A stretch of 64,000 nt of DNA, taken from NCBI GenBank assembly GCA_943735955.1, contig OX030956.1:124501-188500 (forward strand), in the 5' to 3' direction. Below are positions 29,147 to 43,400 of the stretch, piece by piece (positions within the stretch are counted from its first letter, which is position 1; each line of letters starts with the position of its first letter). The stretch is from Piscicola geometra (taxonomy: Eukaryota; Annelida; Clitellata; Hirudinida; Piscicolidae). The notes under the pieces were generated by a model, which worked only from the letters and a program-made list of their open reading frames with translations, was not told where the DNA came from and searched no databases. The translations under genes were made by a program, and so were the position numbers.

Positions 29147-32100
29147 TATGTTTAAATACTCACTAATAGAACTAGCTATGTATTAATTTTAAATTAATTT
29201 GCGCATAATAATAAAAAGAATAATACATTATTCCAACGATAAAATGAGTTGCAAGTGCGTCTGGAAGTTGGGAAGAGGCGCCAATCGACTGACAATGCGT
29301 CGCAGCAGGACTTCCAATTGAGCAGCCATTATTTAATCATGCGCTCATTAACTATTTTAGTGGTATTGGGTGACTGTTGGGGTTGTATGAGGGTGTGGAG
29401 GGTTGTTGATAATGAGGGAGATGTAAATTATGTTGAACAACCCTAGTTTGAATATTGTGGTGAACTATTTAACTATACCTTATATAGCTAGGTATTTAAC
29501 ATTTCTATGTCTTGAACATTTGAAAAATGTCGCAGAATTATTTAAATTAGGTTTAATACTATTTCAAAAATAAAAAAACAATAATTACGACAGTAACAAA
29601 AGCAACAACTACAATAGCAGGCTTAAAGACTAGGCAATCTCATGCCACCCCACTCCATCCCTAGATCGCATTTAGCCACTAAACTTGAAAGACCGCAAGC
29701 TCTAGACGCCAATACACTGAAAACAACAACAATGAGCATTGATCACTGCGAGGATAAAGAAGACAAGAATATTAATTGAGTGAAAATGTTTTTTTGACAA
29801 TAATAAAATACCGATGATAAAATCAAATAAATAAATAACTAATATTTTCCAAATAAATGTCAAAATCGAAATTATTATTGTCAATAACATAACCTGAAAT
29901 ACCAATAAAATAACTTAAATTGTTTCATGCTTGATGTCTCATCTAAGTCTAAGAGCGTCTCCCTGCACCACGGGACACCGGCGACAAGGAGGCCTACCTC
30001 AGGTGGTGGTAACGATGTAAATGAGGACACCCTGCTCGATCACATGTCGTTCGATTTTTTTTTGGTTTTTTAAAGTTTTTATCGTTTTTTTTCTGTGATT
30101 GTTGATATTCTTTTGTGGCTGTAGTTGTTGTTCATTTTCTTTGGTTTGAATTTTCGCTGTGTGTTTTTTAGTTTTCTTTAAAGTTTCATTTTTATTTAAT
30201 GAAATGAAATACCATTAGACTTGGCTGGACAGGATGAATGTTTTTCTTCATTGACTCCACAATTCTCAACATTATGGCGATAATCGAAGTTAAAGCCATA
30301 TATCAGAGTTCAAATATCATATTTAAAATTCTAGATTTGAGATTTCATAATTTTTAAAAATTGTTTTTAGAAGTTGAACTTTTGCACACGAGAGGCGTTG
30401 TGACATTTGGGAGGTGTGTGAGTGACATAAAAATTGTCAAAGATGAAAAAGCCATCAACTTTGAAGTTGTTATAAAATGGAGAAGGATGCTTTCAAAATA
30501 TCTTTATGTAATTTACTTCAAACCATTAACCCCGCTTGTATAAAGCTCTATTCACAAAGAAGTTCTTGTGCATTTATGCAACAGTTAACCTCTGGACTGA
30601 AATGTATAATTCTATAAATTTTAGTAGAAAATTATTTTGAAAGTATTCCTTGACATCTTTTTGAAATTGACAATGTCAGGATTTGGGTTAACGCGATGCA
30701 AGACTGAATATCTGTTTATGATTATTCTCATGGAATACTTATTTTCAAATGTTTTCTAAACATTCAAATCTCAGCAAGTTATTAAAAAAATTATTTTTCA
30801 TTAAAAAAACTACTTTCAAAATTTCAGCTTTTCAAAAGAAAAAAGAAAATAAGAAAATAAACACAAAGTACTTCATTAGCCTTAATTAAAATTGAAATCA
30901 AATTAATGTTGAATTATTGGACTTTGATGATAAAACTGTAAGCATATAAAAGAGGCATTGTCACAAGAGCAGCTTGCATCGGCTTTCTTTACGACTCAGA
31001 CACTGTCAAGAATAATCGTAAATGCATCATAAATTCTCCGTTGGCACGTTTAGTTTCACGTCCGTTCAAAATTAGTTCTCAAAGCAGAACTGAGAACTTC
31101 TCAGGCTTCTAACAAACAGAACTTCTCCATGAGAGAATCAGAGTACGATTGAATGTGAGAAAAATTTGAAAGATAATTTTACTAAACTTTATATTTACAT
31201 TAAGTGGTTTGAACTTTATGATCCATAATTTATGATCCATTCTCAAAAACTTTCTTCACTTAGCCACTGAATGTCACAAGCAACCACAAAAGAGACAGTC
31301 AAACAGAGGCCGTAACAATGCGCATCAAAACCTCGGTCGCTCATGAGACGAATCGGGTTCAAGTTTTGATATGTGCACTCAATGCCTCATTTGAGTGCAA
31401 GCATGCGGTTTGCGTCAAAAAGATCATTTGGCCAGAGGAAGAGTTCAAGACGAGATTTAAGAATATCTCGCTCAAAATGGTGTAAGTCCTGTTTAACGAA
31501 GGGGTTTGAAAAGACATTCTGGATAGAAAACTAAGAAAAAAAACAACATTAAAACTAGTACATCATCCTTGAATTAAAAAAAGATTTCTATTCTTAAAGA
31601 ATCGAAAGCGGATTGAATGAAACTTTAAGAATAAAAGTACGATACTAAAATGTCTAATATAAAGTGTGCTGGAGTGAAGACAGCGAGAATGAAGTGATGG
31701 TGATCGATGGTGTTATTATTAGCACCAGCGATTCAGCCGAATGCCCCCCATTCAATTATTTCTGCCAGTTATTCGCTATATAAAGTACCATAGGAATATA
31801 TTAATGACAGCAATAATAATTAAAATTTCATGTGATTAAAACTTTTATGAGGGTTTCTAAAGACGACTTGTAATAAAAAATTAGGTTTTAATTTCCTTTT
31901 TTCAATTCATTGGAATAAACATTAAATGTTCAATTAAAATTTTGTAAAATATATGAGCAATAATTTAAACAAAAACTATAATAAAAATGACAAAAAAACA
32001 ATTAGAATAAACACATTTTCCAAAACAAATTCTACTTTTATATAAATCGTAAAAAACGTATAGAAATTAAAAAGAGCAGTAATAAAGGCACTATAGTAGT

Positions 32101-32840
32101 AGTAAGTGCTGCAATTACGAGATAAGATCCCCAGAGGAGTTGTTGATGTGCTTGAAGAGGTGACAGCGTGGTGGTGCTTTCGTCGACTTGTATTGGATGG
32201 AGGTGTTGGTGGTGGTAGTGTGCTATGGTTTAACATCGAAAGTATTTCTCTAGAATTTTTTGGTTTTTATTTTTAACATTTTCATATATAAATATTTGAA
32301 AAGAAGGAAAAGCAGAGGCCTATATTATTAAAAAATATATATATTATGTAAATTGAAATAGAATAGTTATGGTGCAGAGAATATTTTTATATAGAATTTC
32401 TAATTATTTGATAAATGCCTAAACAGTGATAAATGTCAGCATATGCCTCGCTCTTTTGTCGTTCACAGAAGCAGTGAGACTTTTCTGAAGTCGCTTCCAT
32501 GATGACACAAGTTTTGAAGCTAAGATGGCTGTTCTTATGCATGTTTGGCAAATTTGTTTGTATGTATTTCTGCATTGAACTTTTCAGGTAAGCATCTTCG
32601 TTTGATTGAAGCTGGTGCAATAACTTTTGTATCAATATTTTTTATGCAGCTAATCATCCCTTTGTATGCCGTTTCTAAAGAAGTAAAGGTTTTTGAATAT
32701 TTTCAAAGAACCAGTGACTTTAGACTTTTTTAGAAAAATCCCAGAAAAACTGAAAAGATTTACAGTACAGAAATGAATTTTTTGTACTTAAATCTTCTCC
32801 TTCCCATAAAGTGCAGGGCTCCTGTGAGCATAGACGCACT
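29147..32840. other. Intergenic
   Basis: No convincing gene. A GC-richer island at 29946-30055 (containing CACCACGGGACACCGGCGAC and GAGGACACCCTGCTCGATC) sits in AT-rich surroundings and is followed by a T-rich tract. It may be a fragment of a non-LTR retrotransposon. A 60-codon plus frame at 30361-30543 has no recognisable domain. Confidence 0.35.
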
Positions 32841-32914
32841 GGGGCGACGGTAGGAATCGAACCCACGCTAGTGAGTCGAATGCCAAACGTTGTGCCGCTA
32901 AGTTAATCGCCGCC
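32841..32914 (-). mobile_element. tRNA-like SINE head with intact acceptor stem
   Basis: On the minus strand, GGGCGGC at the 5' end pairs fully (one G-U) with GTCGCCC at the 3' end, and GGGTTCGATTCC is a perfect B box. The A-box region TTAACTTAGCGG is close to consensus. The anticodon stem does not pair (TTTGGCATTCGACTC), so this is a pseudo-tRNA or SINE head rather than a working tRNA. Confidence 0.65.
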
Positions 32915-35900
32915 CAATCTAAACTAAAATAAAAAGTTTTGGCAAAAATTTAATTATTTAAAATTATTTAATTAATCTTGTCAAATCATTCTGAATTCCA
33001 CAAATAGTCCATCACCTAAACTAATCGTAATAGATGGTGTTAGATTGTATTGATTGCAGTTGAAAGATGATTGTGTGCTGGTTGTTCTCTTTTAAAATAA
33101 ATTCAGTTACGGAAAAGTAACTTCTTGTTGACCCATAAATAAAAATAGGCCGCATTTTATCGTTTTTATCTTCATAATATTAATCTTTTAAAAAACCAAT
33201 TTAGGTCGTATAGCATTGTGGTTTCATTAATTAAATACACATTTATTTTTCTTAAGAAAATCATCTTGAAGAGTGAAGACATTGCACTGCGAGAGATCAG
33301 TAAGGGAGGTGGTGCTGTGCCTTCATTGTTCTCAAGTGAACTTGATTCGATGTCTAATCATGATAGAGCTATTAAATGTTGACAATAATCAGTTATAATA
33401 ACTATTTTTGACCAAACATTATTTTTTCCCAATTATTTATAATGCTATTATACATCCATGTTGGTCATTTCTAGAATTCATGTCGTTGCTGTAGTTGCTA
33501 CAGACATGTGGTTGTTGTAGTTGTGAATATAGTTGTGGTTGTCACAAGTGTCATTTTTGCCATAGTTGTTATTTTTTCTTTACTTTCAATAAACTCCAAA
33601 GCAAAAGAGCGTATAATTATTTGATTGAAACTAGCAATAATGTCTGTCGGAGTGCGATTGAGAGACCGATAAAGCACAAACACAACAATAACTTATAGAG
33701 ATCTAGCAAGGCATTTTACTTCATACTTAATCATTAGCGCTGATTGATCTCTAATAAACTTTAGTTAAGAGCTGCCATCTTGGCAGACCCTTCAACCAGC
33801 CGATAAATTTGTCGAATAAATGGTTTTGAGTATCATATTGTAAAATTTTGACTTCAAATCATAATTAGTTAGTATTAATTAGAAAGGGGTTTTTAAACTG
33901 TTGGTCGCTTTTCATTCTTTGGTGGGATGGCCACAGTCATGGTGGGTGTTGTCATTGTAAGCTGCTACAACAGCAAAGGGAAACAAGGCACAACTACAAC
34001 AGTTTCAGTCTTGGCATGGGTCTTTTTGACACCTTTGGTCAAACACCAGTGACAAGAAGATTCAGAAAAAGGATGATGATAATAATCTTTTATGAATGAT
34101 GATGATGTGGTGTTTATGATACTGACGCAAACATTGTGATCAAAATGATGAAGGGAGTGCAGTTTGTATTATTTGGCCACTTAGTCATATGAAAATTCAT
34201 TAAAGTTTGGAATGTTTCTGAAACATACATATATTTAAGTGGATATTATCATAAACACTGATAAATTAAATATATTTTATGTTTTTTAATCTTCACATAT
34301 TTTTATAAATTCCAAACTCTTATTTCTCATGTGTGGTCTGCATTGCATGGCATGTGGGGGTGAAGGGACGGTTGGGAAAGAACGAATCAGATAAGCTAAT
34401 GCGGTGATGTCGTGTTCAATCCTGATTGGCCAATTAAATTTTCCAGCACCTGTGCAGGCATCCACTTTTGCTCCAACCTTGAAATTGATTCTTTTAATTA
34501 ATTAAACTATTATATTAAATTGTTTCTTTGAACCTGTAGCTTTCTCTATTGATATTATTTCAGTTATCACGTACTCTACTCAACATTATTTTCAAAGCCA
34601 CCATATTGCCTCAATCCAGGATAAGGGTCACTATAGAAAGTCGGCCACTCTTCCTACCATCATAAAATAAGTGCAAAGACCGTTACTGGTCGGTCAACTC
34701 AGCTGCCGAATTGCCCTGTAAAAGCTAAGAGAAGCCGTACTGCCAATTTCCGTTATTAATTCTAAGAATCTAAAATGAAATCATGAAAACGTACAGCCAA
34801 CTAATCATGAAGCTGGAAGTTTTTGCCTTACAGGGATTAAAACATTAGTTTCAAGATACAATACAATAATACAATATTGTATTGTAATGTATTTGATGTT
34901 AATCATTCCCGTTTCTATCCTGTTTATCACTATTATTATTCAAAGTTTCAGCATTATTTTATTTTTTAGTTTTTTTGTCTTATGTTTTATCATTTACTTA
35001 TTTTCATTAGAGTGACTTTTCTTCGCCTGCTCAACTGGTGATGTGAGCTCATTTATGCGTTTACATAGAATGCAGTTTATGTGGCTGAGGTAGCAATAAA
35101 AACATGTAAAATTAGGCAATAAAAATGATACGAATACAATATAGATATTTATCTCTAAAAACATACGCAATCATACATACACACAAACACCAACAAACCG
35201 AAAGTTATGTTTGAAACCGAAGCCTTTAACATGAGGGAAACGAGGGAAGCTTTTAGCGTTCGAGCAATTTGCTCTTGTTATGACAATTCCAATGCATGAA
35301 TCCATTCTCCATATTATACAGTTTGTCTTCGTAAAGAAATATACCTTTCAATCATTTTTATTTGCCTTTCAAAGTGTACTTATTCCATAAATAGATCATC
35401 GTTATTTTTCTGAAGTTTCTTCTAAGGAGACGGTGTAACCAGGACTAACAGAAGGATACATCTTCGTTCAAAGCTGGAGAGAAAATTGGGCTTTAACTAT
35501 TTGTTATCTAGCAAGACCAAAACGAAAAAGATCAAACCTATTTAATTAATTAATTTAGTTATTAATTGCATAATTAAATATGACTTCAATTAACATTCAA
35601 AACACTTAAAACAGACTCCAACACTTTCAAACACTCCACGATTAAAAAGGCTCCAGGAACTCTTGGCGCTAAGCACTTGTACTCAATAAAGACACCATCT
35701 CCGCAGTCTTAGAAGCTCTTTATTGGTAATAACATTAGCAGCCTAAATAGATGATAAATAAAAGAAACGCACACAAACAACTGAGTCTATGACAACATAA
35801 AAATTGTTTTAAACTTTGAAACAAGTCATTCTAGATGAGCCCGAAGATTTATTATGGTAAAAATCTATGCGTTACGAAAAAAGCAACATACATAATACTT

Positions 35901-38900
35901 TAAAAAACTCTTGAAAATTTATTTTAAGGGTTTAAAATGGAGAAGGAACTGCATCGCTTGATGGGATAAGTAACTATGTTTATTGCATTGGCTTCGAATA
36001 ATGTACATTTTAAATTTATAAAAATTGTTTTATCAAACAATACTAGAAAAAGATTGCAAACGTACAAGCAAAAACTTAATAAAAGCAAAAGCAAAAACCA
36101 ATAAAATATTTTTTTATTTAAATTTAGACGCTTGTAAAAATGCATGTTTTCTCAGTTATTCCACATGTGAAAATTAATTTATCAAACAAGCTCAAATAGC
36201 TTTTTGTTAACAATCACGCCTTCAATCATTAACAGCTTCCTTTCAGCATGATATGTAATACATTGAATTCATCCTCTCACGCCAAAAGGCCTTAATTGCC
36301 GCCATAAATAACTTGTGATATACATTCTCAACACCATGTGAAACAATGAAAGTTTTTAGAAGTTAGCAATTTCCTTCAAGAGAATATCCTTTGAGGAAGC
36401 TGTATCAGATATTCTTTCAAGACATAACAACTTTTAAGTTGTAAATTTAATCGTCTTTCTATTCCATCAGCATTTCAGCCACCATCACTTTTCTATATTA
36501 ATCTTATAATCCATCCACAACAGCCAAACCATCCAAAACCCTCTTATCACCCTCCTCTCCCTTTCCTTTCACCCTCCCTAGACCCCTCTCCCCTCATATA
36601 TCTCCCCATGCAAAGAGCTCAATAGACTGGCGCCAGACTACCAGAGACGCTTTCCGATGGTGTTAAATGGAACATTTGTCGGTGATTTGTGCCTAGCATC
36701 TCGCCTAAAGGGTAACTTTTCACTCTCCTGCTAGCGTTTGTTTAATAACAATTGTTATACATCGTTTGCTTTCTTGTTTTAAGTGTTTGGCGTGCTTTGC
36801 ATTAACTAACCCTTGTTTTTTCTATTTTTTTGTTAATCTATTATGGTTATTTTAAATACTTTGTTGTTGGTATAGTTGCTGATTGCAACAAAATTCAATT
36901 TACCATTTCCTTCGGCCGATACTCTTGGAACAACCACGAGCGAAATGTAACTTGAAAACATAACAATCATTTTCTTAAATATTTAAAATGATCTCAGTCA
37001 CGTTTTAAAAAGGAATGTTAGAGTATTCGTAAAGTCTCCTTTACGAGGTGATCGGCCATTGTCTTCTCAATTAAACTTGTCCAGACTCTGCATAAATGCC
37101 TTTCTAATCGTTCTAGACTTGCTGTAGCCTCGCCTTCAAAGCTCTATTCTAGTCACTTGTTTGCTAATTAAAAATATTAAACGAACCGCCGAGAATCTCT
37201 TTGGAGTAATGCCACTTGCATCCTTAATTGTATTGAATTGTATAAAGGGACTAAAATAAATGCGGGTTGTTTGTAGTATTCCTAGTAGAAATTAGAGAGT
37301 TTCGATAATTTTATAAATTTAAAAAGTATAAATCCTTAAGATTACATGCAGCTTAGCTACCTCAGTGTCTCAGTCATCTTTACATGTTCTCACACTCCGA
37401 ACCAGAGGATGAACGCTAGTGAGAACTTTAGTTTCAAATAAAAATTTAATTTTTTAAATAACTTATTTTCTTAAAATCACTACTAGCACTTATGTGGTTA
37501 GTATCACTATCACAACCTCAAACGTAGGCATTATCCTTTATTGCCATATTTAATGATCATCAATCCATCAAGCAAGCTATCAATCCATCAATCAGTGATC
37601 CCATTATCGAAGTATCCATAAAGCATTTGTATATAAAATATGGGCATGGTGAGCAAGAGACAACGTGGCATGAAAGCTTTAGTAGGACTAACATATAACA
37701 TAGGCATTTGTGTATTGTCTTATTGTTGCAACAATTAGACGACTGAGTGAAATGATTTATTCAATTGCACTCGCCTAAGTAGCAGTAATAATTTATAACG
37801 ATCCATTGTGAAGCCCTATTTATCATTTTAAACCATAACCATTTTTTTAATACTTATAATAAAATATTTAAATGAATTAATTAAATTTTATTTTTAGTTA
37901 AATAAATTTTATTAAATTCTTTTATATCTTGAAGAAAATACGAATTTTTGTTTGCCATGTTACCTTTAATCAATAGACTCCAAGCTGATGCATCGGAATG
38001 TCATTCAGGTCCTAGGAGACGTGGACTTTTTGAAACATTTTTTCCATTTTTTGTTTAGATTATGGGAAAGTAAAATAATTTCAATTCTATTTAACTTTAT
38101 CTATGTAAATGACCACTTTGAGACTCTATTATGTCATCACTTCACTGCGTCATCACCCGTGAAGATTCTGACTGATCCTCAGTCATGTATAAGGATCTTG
38201 AACTAGTTTAAAAGTAATAACTTATGTGATTAAAGTTGATTGAAAAAAATGCTCATTCTAATCCATTTCACTTAATATCCAATTGGCACACAGCACTCGT
38301 GGCCCACTCTGAATAGCGTTCCACTGTACCCAGTTGACTTACAAAATAAAGTCAATGGAGATTCCTATTTTGTGTATGAAGTATTTTTAGTTCTGAAAGG
38401 TTGCGAAGTGATTAGTTTGATCAATGACAAACTAGTTTAGAATATTTAATCAATTTTTCGCTACTAATCTCTTCTGTCAAAAGTTGTTTTGTATTTAATA
38501 TCAAGTATTTTAGAACCAGTTTTTAGATAAAATGGCTGAAGACTTTGATCTTATTCTTAAATAGAAAAATTAAAACTTTCTAAAAAGAAATGGCAAGAAT
38601 AATCCGATTGAAAAACAGATAACAGAAGTTTTGTTTGGCTTGCTCTCATCATTCTTTTATTAACTTCACAAAGCATGAATATACTGCAAAATGAATGGCG
38701 CCAAAACTCAATAAGTATTTTAGGAGAAGTGCTTTAAAGTTATATTAATCCCAGAACAATTGCTATCTTCAAAACTAGACGTACCTTCGGGCGCAATGCT
38801 TTGACAGTCTGCAGACGGCTCTCATTGGTTAGTTTTGACTCAAGTTGAACCCAAAAAACTCTCAAAAAAGTTTAAATGTAGAAAAAAAAATATTAACATA

Positions 38901-39410
38901 ATTTTTTAGCAAAATATTGCCAAGACGTGGTACGAAAAAGAACCTGGTAAGAAAAAAATCTTTGTTTATACATAAAACCTCGACCTTTTGAAATAATCTT
39001 TGATGCACTTTCTGTCGTTTTCATTAAGTTACAATTCACAAGCAGCCTTCGTTTGCGACTTCTCCCACAGTACGTCTAGGATGTTGCGATTAGTGGAGTG
39101 AAATTAGAATGGATAATTAAGAAGGCATCGGAACAATTGATTTCGATCTCAGAGAGGACAAAAGGCAGACAAACACATTAAAAGTGATTTATTCTATTAA
39201 TAAAAATAAAAATATTAGTAAAGCAATTACAAAGGAAATTGAGGTACTTTGGTTTTAAAACCACAACATTTACAGATTTCTAGAGCTATACAAATTTTAT
39301 CTCGTGTAAAATATAATGTTTTAGTTTTAATATTCACGTTTTGTTTGTCATGCTTCATGCCGCAATGTGCGAAATGCTCTATTGACAAGCATTTAGCAAA
39401 CTTCTGAGTC
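32915..39410. other. Gene-poor intergenic sequence
   Basis: 6.5 kb without a supported gene. Noted inside: a GTTGT-rich patch near 33490-33545; a small palindrome TACAATATTGTA near 34868 flanked by ACAATA repeats; and a pyrimidine-rich, GC-richer stretch at 36530-36715 that looks promoter- or exon-like (see findings). The rest is AT-rich. Confidence 0.35.
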
Positions 39411-40439
<1,029 letters not shown>

Positions 40440-40712
40440 TTTATTAATTAGCTTGATATACTCTGGGGTTCCTAGGGGTTGAAGATAGGAAGGGCGGGTT
40501 TGAAGAAGACCCATAATTGCCTTGTCTGCCTTGGGGAGCAGCTGTTCCGTGGTCTGTGAACCGTCTCGCCACTTTGTGAAAAAACTCGCTAATCTGTAAA
40601 ACAATGCCTCTTCCTCACAGTCTGCAGCAGCTAGATGGTCGCTGAAACTCACTTCAAAGTTCTCCAGTTTAGCGCTTCGAAGATGATTCAATGTTGACCT
40701 AAACATTTTTTT
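40440..40712 (-). CDS. Possible orphan exon, function unknown
   Basis: On the minus strand a pyrimidine-rich acceptor (TTTTTTACTTTAG) precedes an open exon that starts AAAAAATGTTTAGG and ends at a GTAGGT donor (GT at 40439-40438). From the ATG at 40706 it gives 89 codons, MFRSTLNHLRSAKLENFEVS onward, ending ...PEYIKLINK in phase 0. The composition is protein-like and balanced, unlike its surroundings. I recognise no family and cannot find the adjoining exons, so it could be a gene fragment, a first exon, or part of a transposon. Confidence 0.35.
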
Positions 40713-42648
40713 CTAAAGTAAAAAAATATTTCAGGTTTGCACCGTCCTCGCATGTGTGTGTTAGTGAATGCATCTGTCTACCAGACTTGAACGTAATTTT
40801 GAAGAATTAATACATTAATCTGATAATTTAATTAAATCATAATCACCCAATACTTAGTCATCCCGACTTCCCGGAGGTCAATTTAACGTGATTATTTATT
40901 GGCTTAGTGATAAGACCTAAGCTTGTGTTTTGAAGGTTTGACTTAATAATTAAACCAATTAAGTTCTTTTTAAATATGATTTACACGCCATTAATTAATC
41001 CAGATAAAACCAGTTTTGAGATTTTAGATAAATCAAATAAATTAATGGAAATGTACCGCTCAGGGGTTAGTTCACCGTAGAAAATATTTAGTTACAATGA
41101 AGGTTATATATATTAATAAAAAATATTAACACAAAAAAGTATGAAATAAAAATAACTAAATAACATCAAAGACTGATGGTCAAGTGGTTAAGAAACTCAG
41201 TTTTTTTATTCCTGATTTTAAACACTATTTAAAGAGTTACAAAATTTAATTGTACTTTTTTTTAAACGGCTAGGTGAGTAAGTGCCGAGGAGGAGCACAG
41301 AACAGGACAGGATAGGCATGATAGGCATAGAGGCGATGCCTATTACTGTAACAATAGCAATAATTAAGATCAAAGCGGCCCCTTAAATGGTTGCGGCAAG
41401 CAGGGTTTCAAAAGAAGATGCTATCTATAATGGTCATTTAATTGACCGCAAGCAAACTCAACTAGACACACACACACATACGTTCTCGCATAGACACGTA
41501 CGTTTGAGCACATACACATAAGTTCAAGGAAAGTTTGTTCTTTATTAGGGAGTCGAGGTTGATAGCTTCAATAAGGTCTATAACGAGAGCTTGGTGATCT
41601 GTTTTGGTTGTTGGTGGATGGAGGGAAGGAGGGATGAGGTTGTTGGTGAATGGAGGGAAGAAGGAATGAGGTTGTTGGTGGATGGAGGGAAGGAGGGATG
41701 AGGTTGTTGGAAGGGAGAAACGAAAAGAGTAATTGATAAATGAATGGAAGTAGATGGGACGGTGTAAATATCTATTTGTGTAGCATTCATTTTTATGTAA
41801 ATTTCTATGAATGAATGATTAATTTATGTATGAAATAATTTTGATTCAGTCATATGCATATTTAGTAGACATAAAACTTGAACTACTGAAATAACTCTCA
41901 AACGAGGGGACGCAAGGGAGTCTTAATTAGACCTCCAACTTAAACGATTTTTTAATTACCGTGAAGTCTTGATTGAAAGGTATTTCAAATTCGAGAGGGT
42001 CACTAATCGCTTCAACTTCCCACCTCCCTCAACTTGCTAATCTTCACGGACATTCCAAAGCTCATTTGAATGACAATCTTGGCTGATTAAGAAGCTCTTC
42101 TGATTCGCTTCTTACCTTCGAGGTTTAATAAATACGCTCATCTAACATGTTAGCTGTTCAAGTTGCGGAGCTAAATTGATTCTAGATTCCATGTATCATT
42201 GAAAACGAGATAGATTATTTATCACTTGTATAAATATTATCATTCTCTCTTTGATCATGACATCATTATGGATATCTTAGTCACATGTTTATGCATATCA
42301 TTAAGATGCTTGTTTAATGTTTCCTGCCGCTTCCCAAATAATTGACTTCTCATTGCTATTTAATTATCATTGTTCTCAACAGTACTTCTTTGGATTTTTC
42401 ATACAGTTTTTATTGTTTTATTTTAAAAGTTCATTTTAAATTGTACAAAACTTGCATCTAAACCAAGAATAGAAGAAAATGTAGCCTAAAGTAGCAAAAA
42501 GACGCGGAAATACAAAGTCAAAAGGCGGTTATTATTGGAACAATTTATGAAAGAAAAGAATGATTTCTGTGTGGCCAGTGGTGCGAGCGATGCTGGGGTT
42601 AATTACGCGATGATAAGCATTGTTGACTTGTCGTTGGTGCTAGCAGTA
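40713..42648. other. Intergenic
   Basis: AT-rich with a few short repeats. TGGTCAAGTGGTTAAG at 41180-41195 looks like a tRNA A box, but no B box follows. No gene is supported. Confidence 0.35.
41605..41712. repeat. 33-bp tandem repeat, 3 copies
   Basis: Three copies of a unit with GGTTGTTGGTGGATGGAGGG and AAGGAGGGATGA. The middle copy differs at about four sites. Confidence 0.8.
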
Positions 42649-43400
42649 ATGGATGGATGGATGGATGAATGGATGGATGGATGGATGGATGGATGGATGG
42701 ATGGATGGATGGATGGATGGATGGATGGATGGATGGATGGATGGATGGATGGATGGATGGATGGATGGATGGATGGATGGATGGATGGATGGATGGATGG
42801 ATGGATGGATGGATGGATGGATGGATGGATGGATGGATGGATGGATGGATGGATGGATGGATGGATGGATGGATGGATGGATGGATGGATGGATGGATGG
42901 ATGGATGGATGGATGGATGGATGGATTAATATATGGATGGATGGATGGATGGATGGATGGATGGATGGATGGATGGATGGATGGATGGATGGATGGATGG
43001 ATGGATGGATGGATGGATGGATGGATGGATGGATGGATGGATGGATGGATGGATGGATGGATGGATGGATGGATGGATGGATGGATGGATGGATGGATGG
43101 ATGGATGGATGGATAGTGGATGGATGGATGGATGGATGGATGGATGGATGAATGGATGGATGGATGCATGGATGGATTGATGGATGGATGCATGGATGGA
43201 TGCATGGATGGATGGTCCGGGTTTACGCCACGTTAATAATATTCGTCGTTGTATTGTATTGTATTGTATGGATGCATGGATGGATGCATGGATGGATGCA
43301 TGGATGCATGGATGGATGCATGGATGCATGGATGCATGGATTCATAGATGCATGGATTCATGGATGCATGGATGCATGAATCGATGGATAGATGCATAAA
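42649..43400. repeat. (GGAT)n tetranucleotide array with degenerate ATGC-containing tail
   Basis: 42649-43205 is almost pure ATGG tetranucleotides, interrupted at 42927 by TTAATAT and at 43116 by a frame-shifting AGTGG. A short non-repeat insert at 43216-43268 (GTCCGGGTTTACGCCACG, then TATTG pentamers) separates it from a degenerate GGATGCAT tail to 43400. The insert's CGTCGTTGTATTGTA has its complement at 44070-44085, suggesting a small retroelement end in the array. Confidence 0.95.

Noticed and set aside
29946..30055. Retrotransposon coding fragment
   Set aside because: GC-rich island with no readable reverse-transcriptase or endonuclease motif; recorded only as a possible remnant.
41178..41250. 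tRNA gene
   Set aside because: TGGTCAAGTGG resembles an A box but no B box or cloverleaf follows.
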